Shown: piece after piece, positions 44,273 through 53,406 of the stretch
How positions within the stretch are numbered: the stretch's first letter is position 1
Layout of the letters: each line of letters opens with the position of its first letter
From: an uncultured Ruminiclostridium sp.
GTDB lineage: Bacteria > Bacillota > Clostridia > Oscillospirales > Ruminococcaceae
Direction: 5' to 3'
Length of the DNA stretch: 57,423 bases
NCBI GenBank assembly: GCA_947594425.1
Contig: CANQED010000015.1
Coordinates: forward strand, 1 to 57,423
Made by a program: the position numbers and the translations under genes
Notes under the pieces: generated by a model
The model's database searches: none
The model's input: the letters and a program-made list of their open reading frames with translations, nothing else
Told to the model about the DNA's origin: nothing

Positions 44273-44300
44273 TTGACTTTATTAAAAAATGTGGTATACT
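44273..44300 (+). promoter_or_regulatory. Promoter of the PrsA-like gene
   Basis: TTGACT (44273-44278), 16 bases, TATACT (44295-44300) preceded by TGG (extended -10 character). The 124-base gap 44235-44358 holds no gene. Confidence 0.78.
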
Positions 44301-44358
44301 TATTATTGTTGGTTTTTAGACCGACCGCAATTATGAGCAAAAAGAAAGGACAGATATT

Positions 44359-45720
44359 ATGAAGAAAAGTGCCGCTGCCCTGCTGCTGGCAACTACTTTG
44401 ACCCTTACCGGGTGCAGCGAGAGCATCCTCACCTCTAAAACCGCCGGCGACGACACGACTGCAAGCACCGTTTGGGACACCGACGACAACAAGGTCATCG
44501 CTTGGGTCGTCGACGACTCAATGAGCGACGAGGATAAAAAGGGCTACGATATAACCTTTGGGGATTTTTATTCCGAATACACCTTTACTCTCGCCTCTAA
44601 CGGAATAGATGAAAATTCTTCCGAGTACGCCGATATGGCGAAGAATTACCGCAGTCAGCTTTTGGACCTGCTCACCCGCGAGCATATAGTGCTCAAAAAG
44701 GCCGCCGACGCGGGTCTTGACGTATTGACCGACGAGGAGACCGCCGAGATAAATAAATCCTACGAGGACAACCTCTTGGCGTGGTATAATTCTTACGAAT
44801 CGCAGGCTAAAGAAGAATTAGGCGACACCTCCGACATAGCCGACGACGTGTTACAGAATAAAGAGCGCGAGCTTTTTAACGAATATCTCGCAAGCTTCGG
44901 CCTTAGCGAAGAGACCTTCCTTAAATGGCAGACTAATAACTTCATCTACAACAAGATGATGCAGGAAGTGTCTAAGGATATCACCGTCACCGACGAGGAG
45001 GCGCAGGAGCAGCTCGACACCACCCTCGCCGATGCTAAAAGAGTATACGACGAGGAGCGCTCGAGGTACGAAAACGCCCCCGATTATCTTGAGGTCTGGC
45101 TGCCCGAGGGCTCACGCAATATAAAGTTTATACTCCTTGAGATAGACTCCGCCGACGCCGCCGAGATAGCCGCGGGCAGAGCCGAGAGCGATCCCGACAC
45201 CGAGGCGCTGGACAAGCTGCGCGACGAGAAGCTTGACGAGATAAAGGGTCAGGCCGACGCCGCCTTACAAAAGCTTAAGAACGGCACCGAGTTTGACGCG
45301 GTATTAAAAGAATACGGCGCTAATTATTCCGAAAGCACCGAGGGTCAGACTACGCTTATCGTAAAAGACTCTATCGTCACTATGGAGTCCCTCTACGACG
45401 CTGCATACGCGCTGAAAGAGCCCGGCGACTTTACCGATCTTATCGCCACCGACAGAGGATATTATATTCTTCAATACGTCTCCGACGCAAAGATAACCGA
45501 CGACGACCTTAAAAAGGTCAAGGAACAGTACAAGGAGGAAATGCTCGCCGACAAGCAAAGCGCTCTCCAGCAGGAGACCGTCGACAAGTGGCTTGCCGAG
45601 GTGACCTACGAATACGACTACGACGCGCTGAACATCGACCCGCCCACCGAGAGCAACAGCTCCGATACTTCCACGGCGTCCGATACTTCCTCAGCGTCCG
45701 ATACTTCCTCCCAAAGCTGA
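44359..45720 (+). CDS. PrsA-like lipoprotein, SurA/parvulin-type foldase
   Basis: 453 residues. An N-terminal lipoprotein signal (MKKSAAALLLATTLTLTGCS) gives lipidated Cys19. The chaperone-like helical part (about 45-220) has many Glu/Asp residues; a parvulin-like peptidyl-prolyl isomerase domain follows (about 285-375: EFDAVLKEYGANYS, LKEPGDFTDLIATDRGYYIL). The tail is a Ser/Thr/Asp repeat (SDTSTASDTSSASDTSSQS). It should fold exported proteins outside the membrane. AAGAAAGGA precedes the ATG. Isomerase activity is not certain, because the domain is divergent. Confidence 0.85.
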   Translation: MKKSAAALLLATTLTLTGCSESILTSKTAGDDTTASTVWDTDDNKVIAWVVDDSMSDEDKKGYDITFGDFYSEYTFTLASNGIDENSSEYADMAKNYRSQLLDLLTREHIVLKKAADAGLDVLTDEETAEINKSYEDNLLAWYNSYESQAKEELGDTSDIADDVLQNKERELFNEYLASFGLSEETFLKWQTNNFIYNKMMQEVSKDITVTDEEAQEQLDTTLADAKRVYDEERSRYENAPDYLEVWLPEGSRNIKFILLEIDSADAAEIAAGRAESDPDTEALDKLRDEKLDEIKGQADAALQKLKNGTEFDAVLKEYGANYSESTEGQTTLIVKDSIVTMESLYDAAYALKEPGDFTDLIATDRGYYILQYVSDAKITDDDLKKVKEQYKEEMLADKQSALQQETVDKWLAEVTYEYDYDALNIDPPTESNSSDTSTASDTSSASDTSSQS

Positions 45721-45731
45721 AAAATAAAAAT

Positions 45732-45764
45732 ATAAGGGAAAACCCGAAAGAGGTTTTCCCTTAT
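45732..45764 (+). terminator. Terminator after the PrsA-like gene
   Basis: A perfect 13-bp stem (45732-45744 with 45752-45764, loop CGAAAGA) followed by TTGAT. The next gene starts 18 bases on. Confidence 0.87.
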
Positions 45765-45782
45765 TTGATAGAGGTATAAATT

Positions 45783-46664
45783 ATGTCCAACTGTACACTC
45801 TGCCCGCGAAAATGCGGCGCGGACAGGTTGCGCACCGTCGGCTTTTGCGGGGTAAAGGGGCTTAAGATCGCCCGCGCCGCCCTGCACTTTGGCGAAGAGC
45901 CCTGCATATCGGGCACAAACGGCAGCGGCGCGATATTCTTCTCGGGCTGCCCGCTGAGATGCGTTTTCTGCCAAAATCACACCCTCAGCAGCGAATGTTT
46001 CGGCGAGGAGATTACCCCCGCCCGCCTTTATGATATAATGCTCGAATTGCAATCTAAGGGCGCGCACAACATAAACCTCGTCACGCCCACCCAATTTTGG
46101 CCGCAGATCGCCGACGTTCTCGAAAAGGTAAAGCCCCGCCTTAATATCCCCGTATTATACAACTGCGGCGGCTATGAGACCGCCGAGAGCATAAAGCGCC
46201 TCGATGGTCTTGTGGATATTTTCCTCCCGGATATGAAATACGCCGAACCGGCTCTCGCCGAGAAATACTCCCTCGCCCCCGACTACCCCGCCGTCGCTCT
46301 CGCCGCAATTAAAGAAATGTACAAAAGCGTCGGCGCGGCGCAATTTTCACCCGACGGGCTAATGACTCGCGGGCTGATGGTGCGCCACCTCGTGCTGCCC
46401 TCCTGCCGCCATGACAGCATGCGGGTGCTCGACACTCTCGCCGCGTCCCTGCCCGTCGCAGACGTCCGCCTCAGCCTTATGCGACAGTACACCCCCTGCC
46501 ACAAGGCCGCCGAGATAAAGGAGCTCTCCCGCCGCGTGACGACCTTTGAGTACAACTCCGTCGCCGATCACGCAGCCGCCCTCGGCTTTATCGGCTACAC
46601 GCAGGAGGCCTCCGCCGCCGGCGAGGAGATGATACCGAGGTGGGATCTGGAGGGGGTGAAATGA
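45783..46664 (+). CDS. Radical SAM protein, PflA-like
   Basis: 293 residues. The radical SAM CxxxCxxC motif is GCPLRCVFCQN (about 55-65), preceded by an N-terminal cysteine cluster CTLCPRKCGADR. NINLVTPTQFWP, YNCGGYE and DIFLPDMKYA follow the pattern of putative pyruvate-formate-lyase-activating enzyme-like proteins. No partner glycyl radical enzyme gene is nearby, so the substrate is unknown. The start is ATG 45783 after GAGGT; a terminator overlaps the stop. Confidence 0.87.
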   Translation: MSNCTLCPRKCGADRLRTVGFCGVKGLKIARAALHFGEEPCISGTNGSGAIFFSGCPLRCVFCQNHTLSSECFGEEITPARLYDIMLELQSKGAHNINLVTPTQFWPQIADVLEKVKPRLNIPVLYNCGGYETAESIKRLDGLVDIFLPDMKYAEPALAEKYSLAPDYPAVALAAIKEMYKSVGAAQFSPDGLMTRGLMVRHLVLPSCRHDSMRVLDTLAASLPVADVRLSLMRQYTPCHKAAEIKELSRRVTTFEYNSVADHAAALGFIGYTQEASAAGEEMIPRWDLEGVK

Positions 46665-46694
46665 GAGCGCGGTGTTAATGTACCGCGCTCTTTT
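46664..46694. terminator. Terminator between radical SAM gene and polysaccharide cluster
   Basis: Stem AGAGCGCGGT/ACCGCGCTCT (46664-46673 with 46682-46691) ending in TTT, overlapping the radical SAM stop codon. It lies between convergent genes and can also close the minus-strand cluster. Confidence 0.85.
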
Positions 46695-46695
46695 G

Positions 46696-47220
46696 CTATT
46701 CAATCCTCGGGGCGTTTTGCAGGAAGGCGATTTCTGCCGCTTTTTCAAGCATTCCCTGCTGTTTTAGAATATACTCTATACAATCCCTCACAGCGCCGTT
46801 CCCGCCGGTGTAGGGGGAAATATAATCCGCTATGCACCTGACCATTTCGCAGGCATCAGATGGGCAGGCGACAAACCCGCACTGCCTCATCGCGTTTAAG
46901 TCGTTCAGGTCGTCGCCGATATACCCGACCTCGCCGCCGTCTATTGCGTTTTGTGCGAGATACCGCCTTAGCCATGCCGATTTGTCCTTTACATTCTGCA
47001 CGAGGAGGTCCGCATGGAGCTCCTCCATCCTGCGCCTGACGCACTCGCTCTCGCGCCCCGTGACGATGATAAGCTTGAGCCCCGCCGCGTTAGCAAACAT
47101 AAACGCCGCGCCGTCTTTTACGTTGAATTTTTTCGTTTCGTTGCCGCGAGAATCGTAGTAGATTCCTCCGTCGGTGAGAGTACCGTCAACGTCAAGAAAA
47201 AGCAACTTGATCGTATTCAA
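46696..47220 (-). CDS. KdsC-like HAD phosphatase
   Basis: 174 residues of the C0-type HAD family: DVDGTLTDGGIYYD (motif I, residues 10-23), VTGRESECV (motif II), lysine in NVKDKSAWLR and GDDLNDLNAM (motif IV). KdsC removes the 8-phosphate of KDO 8-phosphate; related enzymes act on nonulosonic acid 9-phosphates. TTG start at 47220 with AGAAGG upstream. Last gene of the polysaccharide cluster; the higher GC resembles the host rather than its AT-rich neighbours. The exact substrate is unknown. Confidence 0.88.
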   Translation of the reverse strand: MNTIKLLFLDVDGTLTDGGIYYDSRGNETKKFNVKDGAAFMFANAAGLKLIIVTGRESECVRRRMEELHADLLVQNVKDKSAWLRRYLAQNAIDGGEVGYIGDDLNDLNAMRQCGFVACPSDACEMVRCIADYISPYTGGNGAVRDCIEYILKQQGMLEKAAEIAFLQNAPRIE

Positions 47221-47246
47221 AACAACACCTTCTAATATTTTAATTT

Positions 47247-48380
47247 TTATTCACATAATAATCTATGCGCTTGTTCCATTACATCATGTTCAAGGAGCGG
47301 CTTCATTTCCCTTTCATTCCAATTTAACTTGGGTAATAATGTATTTGCTTGCGGCACTATTAAATTGATCAGACAAGACTTGTCGTCTTTTAGCCATTCA
47401 CTAAGAGTGTTTATTTCGGTATAATTATGTAATGTTATAGCACGTATCCCGTATGCAGAGGCAACTTTTTCAAAGTCGGGTACTTTGTAGCCGCTTTCCT
47501 CTGTCGTGATCAACATCCTATTGTCATATTCACCTGCTTGTATTTCGTATATTTTTCCCAAAGCTTTATTGTTGATTACAAAAATCTTTATCGGCAAATC
47601 CTCACTTACAACAGTTTGCAATTCTTGAATATTCATTTGTAATCCGCCATCGCCGGTAATGCAAAAAACAGGCTCTTTCTCGGCAATACAAGCTCCAATT
47701 GCATAAGGAAGTCCGCAACCCATTGAGCCATAACTTCCTCCAATCAATATTCTGCCTTTCATCCCTTTTAAATTTAGTGATTGTGCTGCCCAGCATTGAG
47801 CCTGTCCTATATCAACCGCAACAATAGAATTTTCCGGCAAAATAGAGGAAATTCTCTCCAAACATAAATTACCTATTTCTTTGTCATAGTTTGAAAGAAG
47901 TTTTTTAACAGCAAAGCATTTACTGTTCCATTCCTCAAACATCGGTATATTTTCGTTTAATAGCTTCTGCAAAAATTCTTTTGCATCTATTAAATATTTT
48001 TCTTCATTTTCCTTTACATCGCGGCTTAATTCGTGCGGATCTATATCGGCACGAATTAAATGTGCATTTGGCGCAAAACATTCTTTTATATGTCCGATTT
48101 GACGCAATCCCAATCTTGCTCCGATGCTGATAACTAAATCACACTGAGATACGATCATATTTGCCGCCCGATTTCCGTATACTCCTATAAATCCGATTTT
48201 GCACGCATCCTGCATTATATCAACAGCATTCATAGTTGTAAGCACCGGAATTTTAGTTTTAAAATAAAACTCATGCACATATTCCACTGCATTGGCAGCT
48301 CGTACTCCGTTACCGACAATTACAATCGGCCTTTTGAATGTTGAACGGAAAATCAATAACAACACCTCCCTTTCTGCCAA
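47247..48380 (-). CDS. Thiamine-diphosphate enzyme, C-terminal part (split/frameshifted)
   Basis: The middle and TPP-binding domains of an acetolactate-synthase-like enzyme. Visible: KRPIVIVGNGV (start of the middle domain), ARLGLRQIGHI, GGSYGSMGCGLPYAIGA and the TPP motif GDGGLQMNIQELQTV ending in NN. Its frame is offset from the N-terminal half (48310-48843), with which it overlaps by 71 bases. The start shown is a TTG; a better-placed TTG at 48356 lies 8 bases after AAAGGGAGG, so the part could be made as a separate chain. Relative to normal family members, roughly 35-40 linker residues between FPFNIQ and KRPIVIVG are missing, pointing to a deletion with a frameshift. Confidence 0.82.
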   Translation of the reverse strand: MAEREVLLLIFRSTFKRPIVIVGNGVRAANAVEYVHEFYFKTKIPVLTTMNAVDIMQDACKIGFIGVYGNRAANMIVSQCDLVISIGARLGLRQIGHIKECFAPNAHLIRADIDPHELSRDVKENEEKYLIDAKEFLQKLLNENIPMFEEWNSKCFAVKKLLSNYDKEIGNLCLERISSILPENSIVAVDIGQAQCWAAQSLNLKGMKGRILIGGSYGSMGCGLPYAIGACIAEKEPVFCITGDGGLQMNIQELQTVVSEDLPIKIFVINNKALGKIYEIQAGEYDNRMLITTEESGYKVPDFEKVASAYGIRAITLHNYTEINTLSEWLKDDKSCLINLIVPQANTLLPKLNWNEREMKPLLEHDVMEQAHRLLCE

Positions 48381-48843
48381 TCATAGCAAGATTATACGCA
48401 CGTGAAACGATTTCCGGAAACGCTTCCGACGAAGCAGGCGTTACCGAAAGCTTTGTAATGCTTCTTGTCATTGAAACAATATCCATCTCCTGAAAACCAT
48501 TCTGCCGAACACCCGAATATCCTTTTTGCTCATTTGTCGGTACATTTCCGCATATAGCCATAATCGGGATCCCATCAAACCAAGCGTCGGCTAATCCCCC
48601 AAGAGCATTGACCGCTCCGGGTCCGGATGTTGTAAAATATACTCCTAATTTCCCGCTTGCACGAGCAAATCCATTTGCCGCAAAAGCGCAGCCTTGTTCG
48701 TTGTAACATACATGGGTTTTTATTTCCGATTTTCTATCATAAAGAGCGTCGATAAACGGGACGATATATCCACCGGAATACCCAAAAATATCTGTGATCT
48801 TCTTTTTGATCAAAAAATCTACTAAGTATTCTGCGCACGTCAT
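48310..48843 (-). CDS. Thiamine-diphosphate enzyme, N-terminal part (split/frameshifted)
   Basis: 177 residues forming the PYR domain of an acetolactate-synthase-like enzyme: IFGYSGGYIVPFIDALYD, catalytic Glu in CYNEQGCAFAANGFARASG, then TTSGPGAVNALGGLADAWFD. It ends abruptly after VVIDFPFNIQ in a short off-frame tail (KADCNCR). ATGA overlap with the aldolase gene upstream. In sugar pathways such enzymes transfer an acetyl or glycolaldehyde unit or decarboxylate pyruvate. Whether the two halves associate into an active enzyme is unknown. Confidence 0.82.
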   Translation of the reverse strand: MTCAEYLVDFLIKKKITDIFGYSGGYIVPFIDALYDRKSEIKTHVCYNEQGCAFAANGFARASGKLGVYFTTSGPGAVNALGGLADAWFDGIPIMAICGNVPTNEQKGYSGVRQNGFQEMDIVSMTRSITKLSVTPASSEAFPEIVSRAYNLAMIGRKGGVVIDFPFNIQKADCNCR

Positions 48844-49886
48844 TTTAACTCACCACTCTTATTTTGATTATACTGTCGATAAGCGTTTTCAAGATTTGAA
48901 AAATCATTTTTTGAATAACCATGCCCATATCTCGTCCTTTGGGAAACAGGCATAGTTCCGATCACTTCATACATTTCGCGTGCTGTGCACCTCATGTGCT
49001 GCTGTAAATAATAAACATTATCAACATGAGAATGCTCAGCGCCACAAATAAACATCGAAAGATCATATCCCCATTTGATGGCTTTTCTCGTTGGCTCAAT
49101 ATATTTTTGAATTGTATCCAGTAAAACAGCAATATCATATTTAGCACCGTAATGATTGTTCAGATAATCGGCAATTAATTCTGTCGAGGCATTTCCCGCT
49201 CCGCGTCCCATTCCTAAAAGCGAACCGTCTACAATTATGTCACGTCCTGACTCATCAGCAAGCATGATCATATATTGCGCTAACGCGGTTGACAAGCCGA
49301 GATTATCATGCGAGTGTAAGCCGATTGCTATATTTTTATCTAAAAGCTTATCTGTTTGTCTGAAAATATGATTTAGATCCTCAAGATACATCGCGCCGAA
49401 TGTATCAACAATTGACATTGACCCCGGTTTAATTTCATTGACCTTTTCTATCAGCTTTTCTCTTTCATCGTCGGTATAGCTAACGGCATCCATAGGGTTA
49501 AACTGGACTATGTATCCCATATCCTGCGCCTTTTTGCAGAAATCTAAAGATGCATCTATTTCGTGTTTTGCAAATGAAATACGCAGCCATTTAAATGCTT
49601 GTCCGTCATAAGGGTCAAGGTTATCCGGACTATACCTGCTGTTATCACAAAAACCGATAAATTGTGTTGCTCCCCTATGTTCAGGCAAAAATCTTCTCGC
49701 GTCTACGGAATTTCCATAAACAAGTGATTCGCCTGTAACGTTTGTCTGTAAAAATCCGGTTTCAACAAAATCTATCCCTGCGTCGGCAAGTCCTTTCATA
49801 ACACCTTTTACAAAATCGGGAGAAGAATTTTTATTAAAAAGATAACCTCCATCTCTGATAGTACAATCAGTTATTCGTATGCTCAT
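48840..49886 (-). CDS. DRE-TIM (HMGL-like) aldolase
   Basis: 348 residues from the ATG at 49886 (GGAG ten bases upstream; the frame is open for nine more codons). The DRE-TIM barrel signature is ITDCTIRDGGYLFN (residues 4-17), and the metal-binding HxH is in IGLHSHDNLGLS; GMGRGAGNAS gives the late glycine-rich loop. Relatives are 4-hydroxy-2-oxovalerate aldolases and HMG-CoA lyase-like condensing or cleaving enzymes, which act on pyruvate-type donors. In this cluster it sits where a KdsA/NeuB synthase would be expected. Overlaps the cytidylyltransferase by 20 bases and the TPP gene by 4. Confidence 0.87.
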   Translation of the reverse strand: MSIRITDCTIRDGGYLFNKNSSPDFVKGVMKGLADAGIDFVETGFLQTNVTGESLVYGNSVDARRFLPEHRGATQFIGFCDNSRYSPDNLDPYDGQAFKWLRISFAKHEIDASLDFCKKAQDMGYIVQFNPMDAVSYTDDEREKLIEKVNEIKPGSMSIVDTFGAMYLEDLNHIFRQTDKLLDKNIAIGLHSHDNLGLSTALAQYMIMLADESGRDIIVDGSLLGMGRGAGNASTELIADYLNNHYGAKYDIAVLLDTIQKYIEPTRKAIKWGYDLSMFICGAEHSHVDNVYYLQQHMRCTAREMYEVIGTMPVSQRTRYGHGYSKNDFSNLENAYRQYNQNKSGELK

Positions 49887-50535
49887 TTTTTTTGATCTCC
49901 TTGTATATTGCATTTGCTATCTCAAAATCCTCGGGATAGTCAATATCTATAGCTTCTATTTTACTTACTTCTTTTATAAAAGGATTAGCGCCCAGCCGTC
50001 TGTTATATGTCAGAAAGCTTTCTTTTGTGAATACGTATGCAATTGATGTTTCGCCATAAATCAGCGGCAGATCCTGTGTCCTCGGGAAATGATCAGGATC
50101 AAAATTAAGCGGTTTTAAATCCTGCCACATAAAAGTGCGTATGGCTTCCGCGCAGAAAGCGCTGTCATATGCACCAGATGCGACCTTTTCTACCAGTTCC
50201 GCTATGGTTTCAGGCTTTGCAAAAGGTGATGTAGTATGCGCATTGACATAAATATCAGCATCTACCGTTTTTATAAATTCTCTAATTATGTCGTTGGCGT
50301 TTTTATCGTCAAGATCTAAATAATCCGGACGCTTTAAAAATTTGACATTAGGGAGCAAAAACGGCTTAACAGCCTCATCCGAGCAATAAACATAAACCTC
50401 ATCTATATTGCCTGCGTCCAAACAAGCCCTCTGAATAAATGCCATAAGCGGAGTTCCGTCATAAAACGGTTTTATGTTTTTTTGAGGAACTCGCTTTGAA
50501 CCGAGCTTAATCGGAATTAAAGCTGCTGTTTTCAT
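49867..50535 (-). CDS. CMP-sugar synthetase (NeuA/KdsB-type cytidylyltransferase)
   Basis: 222 residues from the ATG at 50535, chosen because GGAG precedes it and MKTAALIPIKLGSKRVPQKN is the canonical opening. The GSKRVPQKNI loop binds CTP; YVYCSDEAVKPF and VNAHTTSPFAKPETI match acylneuraminate cytidylyltransferases, and IDIDYPEDFEIANAIY is the family end. It should activate a 2-keto-3-deoxy sugar acid as its CMP derivative. The sugar (KDO, neuraminate, legionaminate or another) cannot be told from sequence. One base separates it from the glycosyltransferase stop. Confidence 0.9.
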   Translation of the reverse strand: MKTAALIPIKLGSKRVPQKNIKPFYDGTPLMAFIQRACLDAGNIDEVYVYCSDEAVKPFLLPNVKFLKRPDYLDLDDKNANDIIREFIKTVDADIYVNAHTTSPFAKPETIAELVEKVASGAYDSAFCAEAIRTFMWQDLKPLNFDPDHFPRTQDLPLIYGETSIAYVFTKESFLTYNRRLGANPFIKEVSKIEAIDIDYPEDFEIANAIYKEIKKNEHTNN

Positions 50536-50536
50536 T

Positions 50537-52852
50537 TCATTTTCTCCTTTCATTTGACCGTTTAACTTTTCTTGGCTTACTGTCGTCAAATTTCTGCTTA
50601 GAATTATCTCCCTTTGAAAAAGCGTCTAATATGTTCTTCTGTATTTCTTGGCTGTTAGACAGATCGCTGTATAATACAAACTCATTGACCGTATCGCTAA
50701 GCTGCATATTTTTTATACCGACATATGCCAACGATGTTCCGTCGCCCCATTTATCCGATTGCGAACTATGAACAACTATCATTTTACACCTTGCGGATGA
50801 AATGACGTCGCACAATCCGCTCCTAAAGCCGATGAACGCCCCGGCTTCTTCTAAAAACGGTATCATCATATCAAACGGCAAAAGCATTTTTACCGTGCCG
50901 CTCAACTCGGTCTGATTTTCCGCACAGTTGCAGCACAGCGTATATCCGTGGCTCTTTAATTCGTCGGTTATAGGGCTCCAAAATTCTTCCGGCAGGCTGC
51001 CCAAGCAGGTCGAATACGGAGCGATCATTACGGTTTTTCCTTTTATCAGCGAATGCTCTTTAAATATAGAATTTATTTTATCCGCATATCTTTCTCTGTC
51101 AGTGGGCGGGGCAACGTATTGAGTGTCGATGGGCAATCGCATTTTCCAAAGATACAGATCTTTCATATTAATATTTTTATATCCCTGCAGTTTCTCGGTA
51201 AGCTGCAGCTGCGGCTGCATATAATCGAAATGATGCAAAAACCAAAAATCCGTTTTTCCGTTACACATTCTGTCAAAATTTCTCAGCCACTCATGCTCCT
51301 GCACGGTTATCAAAACACAATGTCCCGCTAAATCGGGAAAAATCGTTTCCATCATCTTTATCTCGGGCTTTCCGCACAGCAGGATCATATAATGATAAAC
51401 GTTGTGCTTAAGCTTCCACTCATTTATAAACGAACCGACAATATACGCGTCGCCTATTCCCGCCGCGGCGCACGAAATAAAAACGCAGTCCTTTCCGTAT
51501 TGTTTTTTGAGCCTTTCGTATGCTGAAAAACCGTTTTGATAGATCATAGAATAAATATCTACGATACTCTTGTAAAATCGGCTTTTACCGGCTATTCTCG
51601 AAACGATCGGGTGGTCGAAAGCGCTCCTTTTACGCTTTTCTTTTTGTACTTTTTCCGCTTTATTGCTATTTGGACCGCGACGTTTTTTGCCTGTTTGTAA
51701 GTATGCCGATAAGCCGTTGAGCGAGTCCAAAACCTTTTCGTAAGCCTGTACCTTTGCCGAGACCTTGTCCCTTTCGTTGTACAGCGAATATATTTCATTT
51801 TGCTTGCTGCCTATCTGTGCCTTAAGCTGTTCAAGCTCCCTGTTTTTATCATAGATCTGAAGCTTAATATAATAATTCTCGATCATTCTTGATGAAAATT
51901 TCGGAAAATTTTCTGCAAAGAACATAACGACCTTTTGAGCGTAGCTCTTTTGAAAAATCGGGTCATACGACACCGTATTTACAGAATCAAACAAAAGATC
52001 TATGTATCTGTTAAGAAACTCGTCTTCGTATGTTCGGATTATCCCCAATTTATCCCAGCTGTCTTTTACAAGCCGCGCCATTTTTAAATTTGACTCCGCT
52101 CTTTTTTCAAAGTTACGTACTATTAGATCGGTAGCGCTTGACGGTCTGTTCCTCATATAGTGATAATATTTATTGCGAGTATATACGATATGCTCCGCCA
52201 CGGGAAATACAGAAAACAAAAACTCTTCGTCTTCTCCCAGCGCAAGCTCTTCGTTAAAGCCTTTTGTGCGTTGGATAACTTCCCTTTTATACAGCTTGTT
52301 CCATATAAGAGGCCAGCTGCCGTTCTCATTGCACAGAGCGATCACGGAATTATTGCTGTATATTGCGTCCTTTGTATTAAGATTATTTTCAAAAAAGCGC
52401 TGTGCGGAATTTAAATATTCATCGTCTGTCGGAAATTCGGTAAACACGGTCCCGCCGAAAACCACTATGTCCGCGTTTGTTTTTTGCGCCAAAGCATAAG
52501 TTTCCTCGCACATTCGTTCATCTACATAATCATCAGAATCCACAAAAGCTATATATTTGCCCTTAGCGGCGGCAATACCGTTATTTCGCGCTCGGGAAAC
52601 GCCTTGATTTTTCTGGTCGATTATGACTATCCTCCGATCTTTAGCGGAAAATTTCTTTAATATTCCGAGGCTGCGGTCGGTAGAGCCGTCATTTATACAT
52701 ATAATCTCAATATTTTCTAAAGTTTGAGAAACAAGAGAATTCAAGCATTTTCCTAAATAGTTTTCTACATTATAAACAGGAACGATTATCGATACTTTTA
52801 TTTCATTTTCAGAGGATAGACCTGATTTACTCTGTGAAATACCGTATTCCAT
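50537..52852 (-). CDS. Two-domain glycosyltransferase (GT2 plus GT-B-like C-terminal domain)
   Basis: 771 residues. An N-terminal GT2 domain (about 20-250: VSIIVPVYNVENYLGKC, INDGSTD, FVDSDDYVDE) is followed by a helical coiled-coil segment (about 345-390: NRELEQLKAQIGSKQ) and a basic linker (KKRRGPNSNKAEK). The C-terminal domain (about 440-750) starts FISCAAAGIGDAYIVGSF and contains GFRSGLCDVISSARC, a GT-B-like pattern shared with the stand-alone gene 55518-56408. Probably adds two sugars in sequence to a surface glycan. AT-rich relative to the host genes. Confidence 0.85.
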   Translation of the reverse strand: MEYGISQSKSGLSSENEIKVSIIVPVYNVENYLGKCLNSLVSQTLENIEIICINDGSTDRSLGILKKFSAKDRRIVIIDQKNQGVSRARNNGIAAAKGKYIAFVDSDDYVDERMCEETYALAQKTNADIVVFGGTVFTEFPTDDEYLNSAQRFFENNLNTKDAIYSNNSVIALCNENGSWPLIWNKLYKREVIQRTKGFNEELALGEDEEFLFSVFPVAEHIVYTRNKYYHYMRNRPSSATDLIVRNFEKRAESNLKMARLVKDSWDKLGIIRTYEDEFLNRYIDLLFDSVNTVSYDPIFQKSYAQKVVMFFAENFPKFSSRMIENYYIKLQIYDKNRELEQLKAQIGSKQNEIYSLYNERDKVSAKVQAYEKVLDSLNGLSAYLQTGKKRRGPNSNKAEKVQKEKRKRSAFDHPIVSRIAGKSRFYKSIVDIYSMIYQNGFSAYERLKKQYGKDCVFISCAAAGIGDAYIVGSFINEWKLKHNVYHYMILLCGKPEIKMMETIFPDLAGHCVLITVQEHEWLRNFDRMCNGKTDFWFLHHFDYMQPQLQLTEKLQGYKNINMKDLYLWKMRLPIDTQYVAPPTDRERYADKINSIFKEHSLIKGKTVMIAPYSTCLGSLPEEFWSPITDELKSHGYTLCCNCAENQTELSGTVKMLLPFDMMIPFLEEAGAFIGFRSGLCDVISSARCKMIVVHSSQSDKWGDGTSLAYVGIKNMQLSDTVNEFVLYSDLSNSQEIQKNILDAFSKGDNSKQKFDDSKPRKVKRSNERRK

Positions 52853-53401
52853 TTAAAATTCCTTTCGATCGTTTTTTCTCAGCATCAATTTGTCTAAGCT
52901 GTTTTGTCTGCTTTTCCACGCCAAGGGCTGTTTTTGCTTAAAGGGATACAGCCGATAAACTCCCATAACAAAAACCTCTTCCTTGGTGAGCCCCTTTAAT
53001 CCCACAAGCGAGCTGCCGTTGCGGCCGTACGGTTTGTCCAGCGAGGCTACGATCAGTCTTCTGTCAAATTCATATAAAGTGTAATACTGCATTAGATACT
53101 TTGTCTTTTTATCACTGAACGGTATAACAGAAATTATCCTGTCGGAAAACAACCCGTAAACCTCTTTAATTCTCTTATCCGTTGTTAATATCACCGCGTT
53201 GTTAAAATTCTGAGAATTTAAAAATTCGTTGATATACAGCATGGCGTAATAATTACAGTCGTTATCGCTGTCTGGCAGCAAAATAACCGCCGTCGACGCT
53301 ATCTCGGGATGCTTTTTCAGCAAGCTGTGCCATATATACGCGCCGTAATAGCATTTGTTTATATTCTTTTTGAGCAGCTTTTTCATCTTGTCGACCGACA
53401 T
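52853..53401 (-). CDS. Unrecognised protein of the polysaccharide cluster
   Basis: 182 residues from the ATG at 53401 (AAAGGG about 11 bases upstream). No signal peptide, membrane segment or known catalytic motif. The central part alternates beta strands and helices (TAVILLPDSDNDCNYYAML, NAVILTTDKRIKEVYGLF, RLIVASLDKPYGR), suggesting a Rossmann-type fold as in the small glycosyltransferase-like domains of its neighbours. It starts 5 bases after the gene upstream and touches the next one, so it belongs to the same transcript. Function unknown. Confidence 0.72.
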   Translation of the reverse strand: MSVDKMKKLLKKNINKCYYGAYIWHSLLKKHPEIASTAVILLPDSDNDCNYYAMLYINEFLNSQNFNNAVILTTDKRIKEVYGLFSDRIISVIPFSDKKTKYLMQYYTLYEFDRRLIVASLDKPYGRNGSSLVGLKGLTKEEVFVMGVYRLYPFKQKQPLAWKSRQNSLDKLMLRKNDRKEF

Positions 53402-53406
53402 ATTTA

